64,000 bases of DNA from Perca fluviatilis. Taxonomy: Eukaryota > Chordata > Actinopteri > Perciformes > Percidae. The stretch spans positions 12,567,937 to 12,631,936 of the forward strand of contig NC_053118.1 of NCBI RefSeq assembly GCF_010015445.1, written 5' to 3'. Below, piece after piece: positions 12,601 to 26,197 of the stretch (positions are counted from its first letter, which is position 1; each line of letters starts with the position of its first letter). Made by a program: the position numbers and the translations under genes. The notes below the pieces were generated by a model. The model searched no databases. It was not told the DNA's origin and saw only the letters and a program-made list of their open reading frames with translations.

Positions 12601-15600
12601 TGGGTCGGTCTTTAAAATCCCCCATCTGGAATGTTGTATAGTCTGGCTCTCTGGGGTGAGACCCACACAAGAGAAAAAAGACACTACAAGTTGTTATCAG
12701 CATGGGCGAAACCCTGGATATATTTAAACAACCATTGACCGTGACAGGCCAGACGTCACAGTGTTTTATAGCTTTAATTTGTGGATTACTCAGTCAGTTC
12801 ACCTTAAAGCTGCAGCAATCAATATTTTTATCCCAACAATTTATCAAATTACACAGAGAATTATCACCCAACTCTGCAGTTCCCTTTAGCTTTATGGTTT
12901 TCAGCATCTTTCAGCTCATTGTTTTTGTTTTTTCTGGCCTGTAACCTAGCTTTCAAATACCTTAATTCCAAGCATAATATTATAATTATTATATTTAATA
13001 ATTATAACCACTTCAAACTAAGTGAACCTTCTTCTGTATGTACAGACACCCAAATGAGTACACATGAAAAATATTCCATGAGGCAAGTGACATACAAGAA
13101 AACATACACACAGACAAGCAAACAAGCATTCACCGTTTGAACTTGTGATGCCATTATAACCATTTGAAACTAAGTGAACCTGTGATGTCATGGTAAGTGC
13201 TTCAATTGAATTGCTTTTTCTTCCCCAATAGGGGTGCATACCGCTCAAAACCAACATGAAAAAGGTAGCTAGTAATGTTCACTCAGCGTTTTGTTTTGTT
13301 GTTAAACTGTGTGTAAAATGAGCGGTAAAATGAGCGGTGACGTTAAATCACCGGTTTCAGGTAACGGCACCGTCTATTTGCTGGATGGTTTTAAGGTAAC
13401 AGTCGGCAGTGTTGGGAGTAACGGCGTTTAAGTATAACGGCGTTACTAACGGTGTTATCTTTTCAGTAACGGAGTAATCTAATTAATTACTTTTCCCACC
13501 ATTGCAACGCCGTTATCGTTACTGAGAATGTAAAGTGGCGTTACCAGGGGCGGATCTACAGGTGGCCCTGCAACCCGACTGGAGAGACTGAGCTGCCCCC
13601 CCAGAGCCTCTGAAGGTGAAGTCAGTTTCCCCAGGTGAAGTTTAAACACACATGTTTAACTTAAAGTTACATTTGTAATGAATGTATTGTATGCTAAAGA
13701 CGATTCAGCATCAACAAAAACAGCGCGTCTATTACGTTAGCCAAAATCGCTCCCTCGTGAATTGTAAGATCTGCCCTTTTATTAGTTTTGATTTTAGTAA
13801 AGACAAGAACAGGTTAATATAAAATATAAAATCTTGTTTGTATCCATAACGTTTAATGATGGTCGCCGCTTCACCGACGTTACAACACACAGTAGGCCTA
13901 CAGTGCTAGTTGGGAGATCGGTCATTTTTATTTGATTAGCTAAGCAGTCCTATAAAATCCACTTACTCTCACATATCACAGCAATAATGCTGCACAAATT
14001 AACCCAGGTTAAAACTGGGGAAATAACAAATACAATAGGATTAAGTAGCCTACTCTAAACATAGGCTTAACTGTTGTGTGCATGTGATTAATCTTTTCTG
14101 ATTTTATATTTGTTATAGGCTACTGCTACAGGGCCCTACAGTGTAATGCAATGCAAGAATAACCAGAGCTTTTCACATATCAACTTTTGCAGGCCAGAGT
14201 ACTGAAGAAATTAGATGGAGCCTAAACATAAAAAGGAAGGCTAAAAATGGGGATATTGCCAGCTTTTTTGCTAAGAAAATTTAAAGAAGTACACATGATG
14301 ATAAGAATGAGGGAAATGAAGAAGACTGCAGTAAACTGGAGAGACGAGGAGGGTCAGAGCAGGAGAAGACCACAGAAGGAGACGAGGAAATAAGTGACCG
14401 AGAAGAGGAAATAAGTTAAGGAGATGAGAAAATAAGTGAAGTAGATGAGGAAATAAGTGAAGGAGATGAGGAAAAAGAAGAATCAGTGAGGGATGAAAAG
14501 GCCCCCGATTCAGAGAGAGGGACAGAGGCAGGGAGTGATCAGGAGGAGGAAGATGACAGAGAGGAATGGTGCAATTCCCCCTGGACCATATGTTATGTTT
14601 TTATTCTTCTTCCATATAAATTGCCGTACAGTAGGCTAATGTGTAATGTCACTTATATGCACTGGCTATGTCCATGTACTGTAAAATTGCATTAGATAAT
14701 TATATTTGCCACAATTGTAACATTTCTACCATTGTCAAATCAAAAAGAACCAAACACACATCTCGGAGACACATGTTACATGATACCCTTGTAACATCTA
14801 CACTTGAAAAGCAAACACATGTTGACAGCAAAGATGCCTTTAGAATAGGTATATTCATTCCCATCATAGACTCAATGATCAATGAGGTGGACAGGTGCTT
14901 TTCAATCTCTAGCAGCAGGATAATGAGGGGTGTACAAGCTTTAAACCTGTCAAACAATGACTTCTTAAAGATGCAGTAAGTAAGTCTTATAAAACTAACT
15001 TTCTGTGACATTTGCTGAAACTGACCCTATGTTCCAGTAGAACTACATGAATTATGTAATATAAAAAAAATCCAGCTCCTCTACAGCCTGTTGTAAAATT
15101 CCACCGCTCCCGGTTGATTTTCTCCAATCAGGGCCACAGGGGGTGTCTAACTGCCTGTCAATCACTGCTCAGGCACGTACACGCATATATAGCGTTCTCC
15201 CCTCCCCCTTCCCCCGCGCACGAGCTGCAGAAAAGTTTCCCAAAACTCCAGTGGTGAAGTGGCTTTTCAGAAGTGGCGTGAGCTCCGGGATTTTAAAGAT
15301 CTGAAGAACGATGCAGATGTAGCCACATTTCTTCTCGACAGGTAACATAATTACCATGAATGATTTATCTTTCACTTGGTTATTAGTAGTCAAAAGCCCA
15401 CAAAGCTACGTTGGTGAGCATGATAGTAACGTTTGCACAGTGGTCGGTCTGATATGATGCTGAAATGGCTAACGCTAGCCTGCTAGTTAGCATTGTTTTA
15501 CTGTTGGTGAGTAAAGTTAACGTGTTAGTGTTTAGTTATTGAAAATTTTGTCTGTCTGACATGCCGGCATTTCTGTCAAACTCCCTTGTGTGGGAGGGGC

Positions 15601-17510
15601 TTAGGAGACAGTTTGGGCTGCAGCAGAAAGGGGGGAGGGACTGAGAAGTTGTCGATGTTCAAATTTGTTAGCAAAGTCCTGGCTCTTCACAATCTTACCT
15701 ACAGCAGCTTTAAAAGGAAGAATTGGTTTTGTTAGGCCGGTTACACACTGCACGCGTCTCGCGAGCGTGGCGTTTCTGTTGCGTCTCAGCTGCGTGGATT
15801 TTTCTGTGTCCTACATACCAGAAGCGTGTCTGACGCGGCGCTGCTCCTGCTGCTAGGTACAGGGAGGGCTGATCTTGGGACATAGTGCCGACAGATTCAA
15901 ACTGATAAATGGGTAAGTGGGCTGTCTGAACAACTTAGTGTAGCTGTAAAGAGCCTATATAGCCTATCTGATGTTGGACCGTCACTCAGAACACACACTA
16001 CGTTGTTATCGTAGCCTATCCTACCATTTATATATAGCCTACTGATTTGATTAAAGCAAGACAACGTCGGCAGTATTGCAAAATATGTTACAGAATATTT
16101 CGTTCTGTATGACAGGTGCAATATTTGAAAATCTTTTCTCTGAAATTTTGTATTACATTTATATCTACATTGATGTCAAAACCTAGACTTTCAAACATCA
16201 ATATGTCATTTATTAATATGTATTTGTGTCTAAATGACATATACACATATTTTCCTATTCTATTTTGCCTGGAAACGCTTCCAACACGCTCGCGTCTCGC
16301 GTGAAAAATAGGCGTCGGTTCTATTTCTAGCAGGCACGCGTCTCACGCCGGCAGTGTGTAAGCTCTAACCTGTTAACATGGGAGCCGAAATATAAACGGA
16401 CACGCCACGCAGCTGACACGCTCGCGCGACGCTTCCAGTGTGTAACCGGCCTTAGTGGCTGAGGAATATGGCTCTGACTTTCTGACTTACAAGACTTGAA
16501 AACTGAGATACACCAGGCAAAAACAGAGCAAATGGCAAAGTAAACTTGTCCAGTCTGACTAAGTTTGTGACGTTCTTGGTGCCTTTTAAGGAGGTTTTCT
16601 TTGAGTTTTTTTTGCCTGTACAAGAGCACTATCGTTTCGCCAGTGAGTACTGCTGGGTGTGAGCAAAGCTTTTCAACTCTGAAGCTTGTAAAAAATCACC
16701 TGCGCTCAACCATGGTAGATGACCGTCTGAGAAATCTGGCTGTTCTCAGTATTGGGAAACAGCATGCAAAAGCACTAGATTTAGATATGTTTGTGAAACT
16801 TTTGCTTCAAAGTAGGCTACAACAACCATCGCCTTAAGCTTTCCTAAAAAAGATGGGTGATCATGGGTTAATTGTGGTCTGTAATAAGTATAAGTTTTTA
16901 ATTATAATATGTGCTTGAGTATTGTCTGCTGTTTTATACTTCCACAGTCCACTGCATTTTGGACACAATTTTTGTACTTTTTATTTTATATTTTCATTTT
17001 GCTTTTTATACTTTTACTTTTTAAAAGACGCACAGTTTTGTATTGTTTGAACACTGGGCTTATTCCTGTTGTAAATTAAAAACGCTTGTAGTGTGTAAGG
17101 GCATGTTTAAACAATAACGTAGTTTAAAAGTATTTTTGTGTTAGTTTGGTTAAAGCCATTCACATATAGGGATTACCACGTACCATCTACCCATGCCACC
17201 CTGCCAAGACCTATTGCCCCCCCCTTTGCCACCCCATGTAAAATGTTCTAGATCCGCTACTGCGTGTTACTACAATTTGGTTGAATGAAGCGCGAGGTGT
17301 CAGGCTTTGGGTACACATCAGCTGCCTGGAGAGAGCAGGGGTGGGGATGATGACACCATTGCAAATGCGATGATGATTGGCTGGGAGGGCGGATGCCCTG
17401 CTCACGCTGTCTCACTGCACGCTCTGACTACCACTAAACACAAGACAGCGACAATGGCGACGAGCCAGGGAATTTCAAAGGTAGTGTTCTCGAACAGTAG
17501 AGGGGAACGT

Positions 17511-17549
<39 letters not shown>

Positions 17550-20500
17550 TCTGTCTCTGTGTGTGTGTATGTGTGTGTGTGTGTGCGTGCTAAGCTCAAC
17601 CAATCAGCGTGCAGCTCATCGAAATATTCATGAGCAGACCACATAAGGCAGAAAAGCTCTCGTTTCAGTTCAGTCCCATTTAACAGGGTAGCATTAGGGC
17701 CAAAAAAACAAACATCAAAAGAGTCATTTTCAGCCCAACCAATGTTGCATACCCTATTAGGAGACCTTAAGGAACAGTGTGAAATACCGTATATAACCAT
17801 TCTATCACCCCTTTAAACAAAGAAGAGTTGCTGCTGGCTAACAGTGGTCTTTGGAAATGTCTTTGGCCGCGACTCTGGAAGACTTGGAGTTAAGCTTTTC
17901 TTTGAGAAAAGAAAGAACGGCACTGAAGTAATTCCTCAAAAAGGAAGATGTGTTCAGAGTTTTGCCGACCGGATACGGCAAAAGTTTAACCTATCAACCT
18001 GCAATCAATTAGCTCCGCTATCTTCTTCGTTGCTCTGCTTGGTTGTAGCACGCAGAGGGAATTTGAAAGACAACCGTTAGTCCCGCCCCTCAGATTGAGC
18101 CCTGCCAATGGTGTGTTCCCAGACCCAACATCTTGGTGTGTTCCCAGACCCAACATCTTGGTGTGTTCCCAGACCCAACATCTTGGTGTGTTCCCAGACC
18201 CAACATCTTGATGTGGGCTTGTCAGGCTAAAATAGGCTATCACCCGATGCGGGATAGGATATAGGCTAGTATTACACAAACTTTACAAGATCAACTTAAA
18301 TAGACATAATAAAACAAATGGACAATTCATAGTTTGCAAAAAAAACATTAAAAAAATGAATACCTCGTAAAATGGCGATTAATACCTTTTAATACCTTTT
18401 AATGGCCTTAATTTTTACTAAGTTGACTTACTACCTTTTAATACTTTTTAAAACCCCGCGGACACCCTGAAAGAGATATGATTATGGCTTTCACTGTGAA
18501 TCTCTTACAGGAAGTCAATCTAAAGCTACATTTGGAGTTAACATTTTCAGGTGAGTTTCTGACGAGCAAAACGCTCGGATGAAGAGCTGTGGGTGGTTAA
18601 ACCTCCAACATACATAATCAAGGGAAAGCAATCATCCTGTTGCAGAAGGTAGAATCCCTGAAATACAAAAAAAAACGGTTGGTCACCATCGTCCCAACTA
18701 GGACCGACGGTCGGCTTGGTGTGTCAGGGACTTTAGGAACTCTGCAGATTACTGTCTGGATATTCATCCACTGTCAAGAGCTAAGCTGTGAGGAAAAGCT
18801 CATGTTTTTAGAAACAAAGGACCATTTGACGACGCTGTCACAGAAGCGAGGAGTGGCTTGGAGCGAGAAACACAAAGAGCGCTGATCCTGACAAAAGAAT
18901 CTCTTGTCCGGACATTCCAGTTGCTGCTGTGTTGAGAATTTCCACTTTCAAGTCTTATCCTGAGTACAGCAAAAAGTCATTCTCATTTTCTCCAAATTAT
19001 AGAAGTCCTCCAAAGTGAGAACTGCCAGACAATGGTCGTTTCATTCTAGTTCTATTGTCCAAGTATTGTTTTTCTCAGCAGAAAAGCTTTGAAAAAAAAC
19101 ATTAAGTCAGTTTCCAAACAGGTTTGTTTGAAATGCATGAGAGATAATGTTAAGTGAGACAGATTCTAGCAGCCAGCCACTCCCCCATGTTATTTCCTAT
19201 CTTGTTTCTGTCTCTGCATTCTTTTCTGTTTAGCTTTTCAGCTATAAACTTTGATACACACTCAAACAAAAACATGACCCTCTTCATCTCTGTCTTCTCT
19301 GCCCAAAAAAAAATTGTGCCCCCCTTTTTTTTTTTTTTTTTTTTTTCTTTTTTTCTCTCCCTCTCTTTTTCTTTTTTCTTTATTATTTTGCCTGTATCTT
19401 TCTTCTGCATCTCTCTCAGCTCTATCTCCTCCCAGTTCATCCAGATGTCTGATTATGTAGCCACATAAGAGAATAATGGGGACACCATGAGGCACGGTTT
19501 CCTCTCCCTCCCACTTTTTCTCTTTCACTTTTCAAGGGAAATCCGAGAGGCTCCCTGTACTGCCAGATTGATTAGATCCTCATGACCATGTGATGGCCAC
19601 ATTTAGGGCCCTATGATTTCCGTGATGCAGCAAACGCGGACGGAATCACGGAATCTACACATGAAAATGGAATTCTCTTATACACGTGGAATCACACGGA
19701 ATTTGCATATATTTTGTTGAAATATTAAATAAACAATTTTAGTTTACTTCCTTGTCATTTTTCAGTTTAAAACAACAAGCGTAGAAAGGTCTCTACCTAA
19801 ACCGTGGCCAAATGGCATTGTTAAACATGTTGCCTAGTAACCATACCTTTTGTTGCGTGGGGAAAAGAAATGTCGAAGCGAGTGGCTCCTGATAAGCCAA
19901 CGGTGGCGAAAAAATTAAGAAACTCTCAACTGACTGCTAAGTACCGAGCTGAACAATACCCCAACGACTACAATGAGTCTGGACAACAACTTGTTTTGTA
20001 AGTTTTGTCAACATTAGAGCTCGACTGATAAAGGACTTTTAAGGCCGATATCGATACAAATATTTGGTGATTTAAAAATCCGATATTCCGATATATCGGC
20101 CGATATATATTTTAAAAAAAAATCCAGAAACGCGTAACAAAACATAAACAGATTTTCTCTAACATTAGTTATTTGTAGTTATTTATGAGTCCTCACTAAA
20201 ATAATATGATAACGCAGTTTAAAAATAAGCTTGTTTGTTTTATTGTCACAACAGAACAGAGGAACATCAAAATATATTAAAGTTCTGATAAATAAAATTT
20301 ATAAAAATACAAACTCAAGATATGAAACTTGAAGGGTTAAACACGAGTGTTGCCAACAGGGACGTTGTAGAGCACCCTCTTCATCTGTTTTTATTTTATT
20401 TTGTTAAATATTCATTATTCGGCTATTATAAATGCCGATACCGATAGTTTGGAAAATGCCTAACATCGGTCGGGCTCTAGTCAACATACTGTTGACTGGA

Positions 20501-23500
20501 CCCGCAAAGACACATGTAACGACCATTTGAAATCAAAAGTTCATCTCAAGAACAAAGCTAAATCCACAGCGGGCAAATCCCTCGAGTTTACCATTGAGGC
20601 AACGACAAAATCAATCGATGCAAGGCATGAGTTTGTGGAAGATTTTGTTGCAATGTGTGCTGAAGCTGACACACTGCTTGAGAAAATGAAGAGGGGATAC
20701 GGCCGTTTCTTGTTAAACATTGCAATCAGGGAGGCGTGCTTCCAGAAAAAGCCAGCAGCCTCAGGCAGACTCACCTGCCGCGGGTCTTTGACCAGCACAT
20801 GCAAAAAGTGCTGCAAGAGATCCGTTGAAAGAAAATCTTCGTTGTTGTCGACGAAACCTCTGACAACCAAGATCGCAGTGTCCTCAACATTGTTATAGGT
20901 GAGCATCCAATTAGCTTTTATTTAGGTAATTTTGAATGTGCTTTGCTGAATATATTAAGAGTTTAAATAAAAAAGCTGAATTGTGAGTTTGTGTCACTGA
21001 GTTTTTAAAGGTCAATACTGCTTCGAAGTGAAAAGCAAATCCGAAAAATCCGAAAGGGATAAAAATAAATCCGAAAACACGGAATCTGAAAAAAAAATAA
21101 AACGGATGCATTACTGAGACAGAAGGAGGGGCAGAAAGAAAAAGACAGACATACAGAAGAGGCCAGAAAATCAACTGAGACAGAAGTCAACAGTAGTCCA
21201 AGTCTGATTTAGAGGAAACACTACAGGGATATAAAGTGAAGTCCTTCACCAAGCTTTACTCAGGGTCAACTAGGGATGCACCGAATATTCGGCCACCGAA
21301 AATTTTCGGCCGAAAATGGCCCAAAAGGGCATTTGTTTGGAAACTTTACACAAACAATACAAAATGTTGTGATACGAACAAAAACGGCCACCTCATAAAG
21401 GAGCACAGAAAAAGAAGAAAAAAACGAAAAACCAAAAAGAGAAAATGATAGGGAACAACAAAAAAAATAAATAAAAAAAATATATAATAAGTTAAAAACA
21501 TATGAATGTACTAATAATTCTTAATTTTTGTTTTTTTCTGGTTTGTGCCAAAATTTTCATTTCGGTGCATCACTAGGGTCAACAGTTGACAGATGTTCAA
21601 TTGTTCAACAAATTGGACTTCATTCTGCTGCTATGACAGTGTTAACCCTGCAGAGTTGAATACCGTTAATTGAGATCCTCGTATTTCCCAGGAATAAGTG
21701 TCAGAATATACTCCCCTTTCCCACTAATAAATACCGGTGGGAACTCAGGATTATTAGCATGCGTGTGTTTGTGTCTTTGTGCACCTGTGTGTCGTTCATA
21801 CTGAAACAATTACGCCTTCTCCAAACATCATTAATGCTACCACACACAAGTGTAGTTAAAGCCCTACCTTGAAATGCTGTTATTACAGATACATTTGCAG
21901 ATCATCTTTCTTCAAATGGCAAGTTCAGCTGTGTGGCCAAATATTTGTTTTAGAATAACTTAAATGGATGAACCATATTGCAAAATCTGTAGTGGAATGT
22001 CATATCTAAAGGTAATGAACTATGCCTTAAAGGTCCCAAGGCATGAAAACTTCACTTTATGAGGTTTTTTAACATTAATAGGAGTTCCCCCAGCCTGCCT
22101 ATGGTCCCCCAGTGGCTAGAAATGGTGATAGGTCTAAACCGAGCCCTGGGTATCCTGCTCTGCCTTTGAGAAAATGAAAGCTCAGATGGGCCGATCTGGA
22201 ATCTTGCTCCTTATGAGGTCATAAGGAGGAATGTTACCTCCCCTTTCTCTGCTTTGCCCGCCCAGAGAATTTGGCCCACCCATGAGAAAGAGAGAGACAT
22301 CATGGCTTTCAAACGAGCAAAGAGGCAGTTGGTCAAGGCCACACTCCCACCCTCCACCTTGCCCCCCCTCTCTCCTCCTCAATAGCACAGACACAGAACT
22401 GGCCCGTCCTAAGGAAAGTTCATTGTGGGACTGGCTCTAGTGGCTGTAATTCTGCACCAAGGCTAAATTTCGGGAAAGAGACTTCAGATACAGTATTAGG
22501 GGACCACTAAGGCCTATATAAAAGTATCCAAAGAGCAACATGTCATAGGACCTTTAAACCTGCCTCAAGGCACCAAAATGGCTGAAAAACTTCTTAACGT
22601 GAATTAATGGATCCTGTAAATTAATGTCATGCAATTTAATTTGGTTTCTGTTATCCTATGATTAAATAATAATATTCAAACTAAGGCATATGGTCAAACT
22701 TAAATATATATATACTTTTTTAATGTAATAACAATACCTTATTTCACCAGTCAATTGAGAACAAACTGTCATGAAGAGCCACTAGATGGGAGAAGGGTAG
22801 GCTTTACAACGGCTTGAGTCTCTCAATGAGGCACACCTGAATGCACCACAAAGTCCCTGTCGCCGGCCAGTTCTCGATACCCAACCCTACGGTAAGGCCA
22901 ATGAGATGCTCCCATATAACCACTCGGCTGTATTTAACAAGCTGTGTTGTAAGAGGATCAAACAATTCAGTATGGTTGGCTTTATGTTTTTAGCCACGCT
23001 AGCAAGTAGCTCTAGGGATGGCAATGTCGGTCTGTCGTCGGTGCGCCACTTTAGTCTGGAATGTAATGTCTTTGTAGGGGCATTAATGAGATCTATGATA
23101 AATAAAAAATAACTTTGGTCATGCCTTAAAGGTGCTCTAAGTGATGTGACGCGTTTTTTTAGGCCAAAACATTTTTTTGGCACTGCTGCAGTGATTGCTC
23201 AACCAGCTCCTTCTTGTCAGTTATTGGCTGGAACTTTTTTTGTTATGCTTTGTGGGGCAGGTTGGCGCAGTTTGTTTTTGTTGCCGTTTGTGGAGCCTGA
23301 GCTGTCTTCAGAGACCGCGTTTATTTACACTGTGTTCAGGGGACAGGCAGCTAGCGGATAGATGTTTGCTGTATGTGTGACAAATAAAAACAACCTTAGT
23401 GCACCTTAAACGTGCCCTGTAACCGCTAAAATTTTTGTCACCAAGCCAAAAAAAACAAAATTTTGCTTAATATCACACGAGATGGATTTCACCACAAAAT

Positions 23501-25270
23501 TGCAAAACTAATGACTTAATATATGGGGCTGGGTATCGTCAATGTATGTATCGATTTCCCGAATCGATTCGATTCCGATTCACGACGCTCCAAATCAATT
23601 TCATCGATCTCATACAGTACCTGTTCATTACTGTAACAGCCTTGAAAGCAGGGGCCAATCATGTTACGCGCTGACTGACTGCTCCATATTACAGTCATAA
23701 AAATCTGTTTCCAAAGGTGCAGACAGGCACCAGTCATACGACCTACTGGCCATAAATGGACTTTGATGGACTTTGCTCTGCACACATTAACCAGAGATTG
23801 TTCATTAAAGAGCAGGAGACAAGTCTGTGCTCCAAAATAATGTAGGAACAACAGAGAGTGTCGTTACTGCACAGAGACATGAGACACTTTCTGAACAGAC
23901 TGTTCAAGGTGGAAATGTTGCCCATTATTCTGCCTCACCATTCTGTATAAAATACGGACACTGAATGGAGTGACAAAGTTGTTGCAGCGGAGCAAGTAAC
24001 AGGGCCAAATCGACATCTGTTTAAAAGGGACAGACGGTGTTATGACGACTTATCGAAAAATGCTACTTAATATGTTTTTGTGTGTATCAGTCAGTGTTAT
24101 GACATCTTTATTTACAATATGTTTATGATCACAGACAGGGGTAACATTACATTACCTGTCATTTTGCTGACGCTTTTATCCAAAGCGAATTATAATTGAT
24201 ACATACGTCAGAGGCCACACACCTCTGGAGCCACTACGGATTAAGTGTTTTGTTCAGGGACACATTGGTTGATGTATCGCAGTGGGAATTGAAGCCAGAT
24301 CTCCCACACCAAAGGTATATGTCATATCCACTGTGCCAAAGTCAACGTAATGGTGGATCTTTTTTATGGCAGTATTTGTGGAACCTGTGTAAAAAAATAG
24401 GCTATAGAAACAACAATAGAGATGTGGGACTCTATTTTGTGTGTTGCTTTTAAACGTCAAGGTAAATACTGGATGCTAAATGTGGACTTTTTCTAAAAAT
24501 AGAGTTAAACAACTGTTGCCACAGAAGGTATGGTAACCTCCGTTGCTGAAAAATTAAGCAAATGTGCCAAAAACTGCAGTTCCTCGAATTGCCACTTGAG
24601 GCTGGCTCCAAAAGGGAGTTGATCCCCACAGAGCCCCATGTTAAAATGTCAAACTTTACAGCAGAATTAAACATGTTTACAGCCTGGTACAATCTCTATG
24701 GCTAGGGTTTATAACTCACCCGTTTAAATTATATTCAGGTTTAAAGTTATGCATTATTAAGGTCGTTCAGCTTTGAATGACAGGTGGGCTGTCAGAATAG
24801 GAGTATAGACTGTAGACTCCATTAGCCCAGCTCAACTCCATCCACGCTCTTTGCCCATTTTTGGATTAGCCGATGTCGGGCACTGCCAAGATGGCAATGG
24901 CCGGAGCCACTCCATGTTTATACAGTCTAGTGCATTCCATTTACCTCCGAATTTGGAAGCCGGAGCTGGGAATTACGTCACATCCGAGTTGACTGCATTC
25001 CACCGTTTGTTTTGTGCATACAAACAGCGTAACAACATGTCCACAGATAGAAGTTGGACAGGACTGTGTGTACGACTGATTTAGATAGTGAGACACAAAT
25101 AAGCCAGAAGGGCTAATAAAGTGTATGTATATACAGCTTTCACTGCTGTTGATTGCACAGAACAGCCATGTTGGATTTGGAGCTCGGGGTACTGTGATGT
25201 GTTGTCCGACTTCAGGGGGCGTGTTTTCGACTTTGACCTCGGAAATTCTGACCTCCGAGTATAAATGGGT

Positions 25271-25335
<65 letters not shown>

Positions 25336-26150
25336 CAAAAAACAAGCAACATTAAAGTACTTAGTAAGATGTATGTTTTTTTTGCAGTGTATATCTGCAT
25401 ACTTTTGAGTAAATATTCATTATCCTAAACACTGACATTTCATAGCACCTTTAAAACTTCAAAAAAAGTCCACTTTCCATGCACAAGTAAGACTCTCAGT
25501 GAATGTACTTAAATGTTTTAGGGCAAAATAAATGTTATGTTATATTTGGCTATGAAATGCGTAAGGAGTCACAAGAGTTTTTCCCCTGAGAGGATTAAAC
25601 ACTGACCACATGGAAACAATCAAGCAACTTTTCCTCCCAGAGACGTGTGTGCTTTCCTTACATGCACCACTTGAACAAGGCAAAAGTCATTCACTTTTTG
25701 GGTTTCCTCAAATGAAAAAAATACATGACTATCTAGTATAAACTAAAGAATCAATCCTAAAGTGAGGTAATGTTTAACTTTTTACTAACCTTCTCAAGTA
25801 TCAAAACAACAACAAGGTAGTTAAAAAACATATTTTTTTTGACTCGGATTGGAGTTCAATTCAATTCAATTCAATTTTATTTATAGTATCAAATCATAAC
25901 ATAAGTTATCTCGAGACACTTTACAGATAGAGTAGGTCTAGACCACACTCTATAATTTACAAAGCCCCAACAGAGTTTCACATTACAAGATAGCAGCCAT
26001 GTTTTGAATTACATAATCAATTCCCCCACCAAACATCTTCTCCATTTTACTGTTGACAACATCCTCCATTTTCTCTCTGTTCTCTTCCTCACATACCTCC
26101 ACCTCTTCCAGTAACTCCAATTCACTTCCCCAAACTTGGCTCTCTTGCGT

Positions 26151-26197
<47 letters not shown>

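Larger units (their letters stand above)
13545..17262 (+). mobile_element. hAT element copy A (CAGGGGCGGATCTA ends) with two nested insertions
   Basis: The left end CAGGGGCGGATCTA and the right end TAGATCCGCTACTG are imperfect inverted repeats of hAT type (CAGNGGCG). The flanks GGCGTTAC and CGTGTTAC match at 6 of 8 positions, an aged 8-bp duplication. Inside are remnants of a transposase gene: an acidic N-terminal region and a C-terminal dimerisation domain, with the catalytic centre missing. Insertions at 14969-15709 and 15735-16451 split it. Confidence 0.85.
19604..21110 (+). mobile_element. CGGBP1-like hAT element, internally deleted and interrupted
   Basis: It starts GGGCCCTATGATTTCCGTGA, with 'cggaatcacggaatt' words at the left and 'aatccgaaaacacggaatct' words near 21050-21090 at the right. 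Between them lies a broken transposase-like gene. The right end is not exactly placed. Confidence 0.55.

Noticed and set aside
14668..15011. Overlapping 103-codon frames on both strands
   Set aside because: They straddle hAT copy A remnants and the start of the nested TTAA MITE; the protein-like text (FSISSSRIMRGVQALNLSNN) is transposase debris.
18108..18210. CRISPR-like array
   Set aside because: The units are directly adjacent with no spacers; it is a simple minisatellite in a vertebrate genome.
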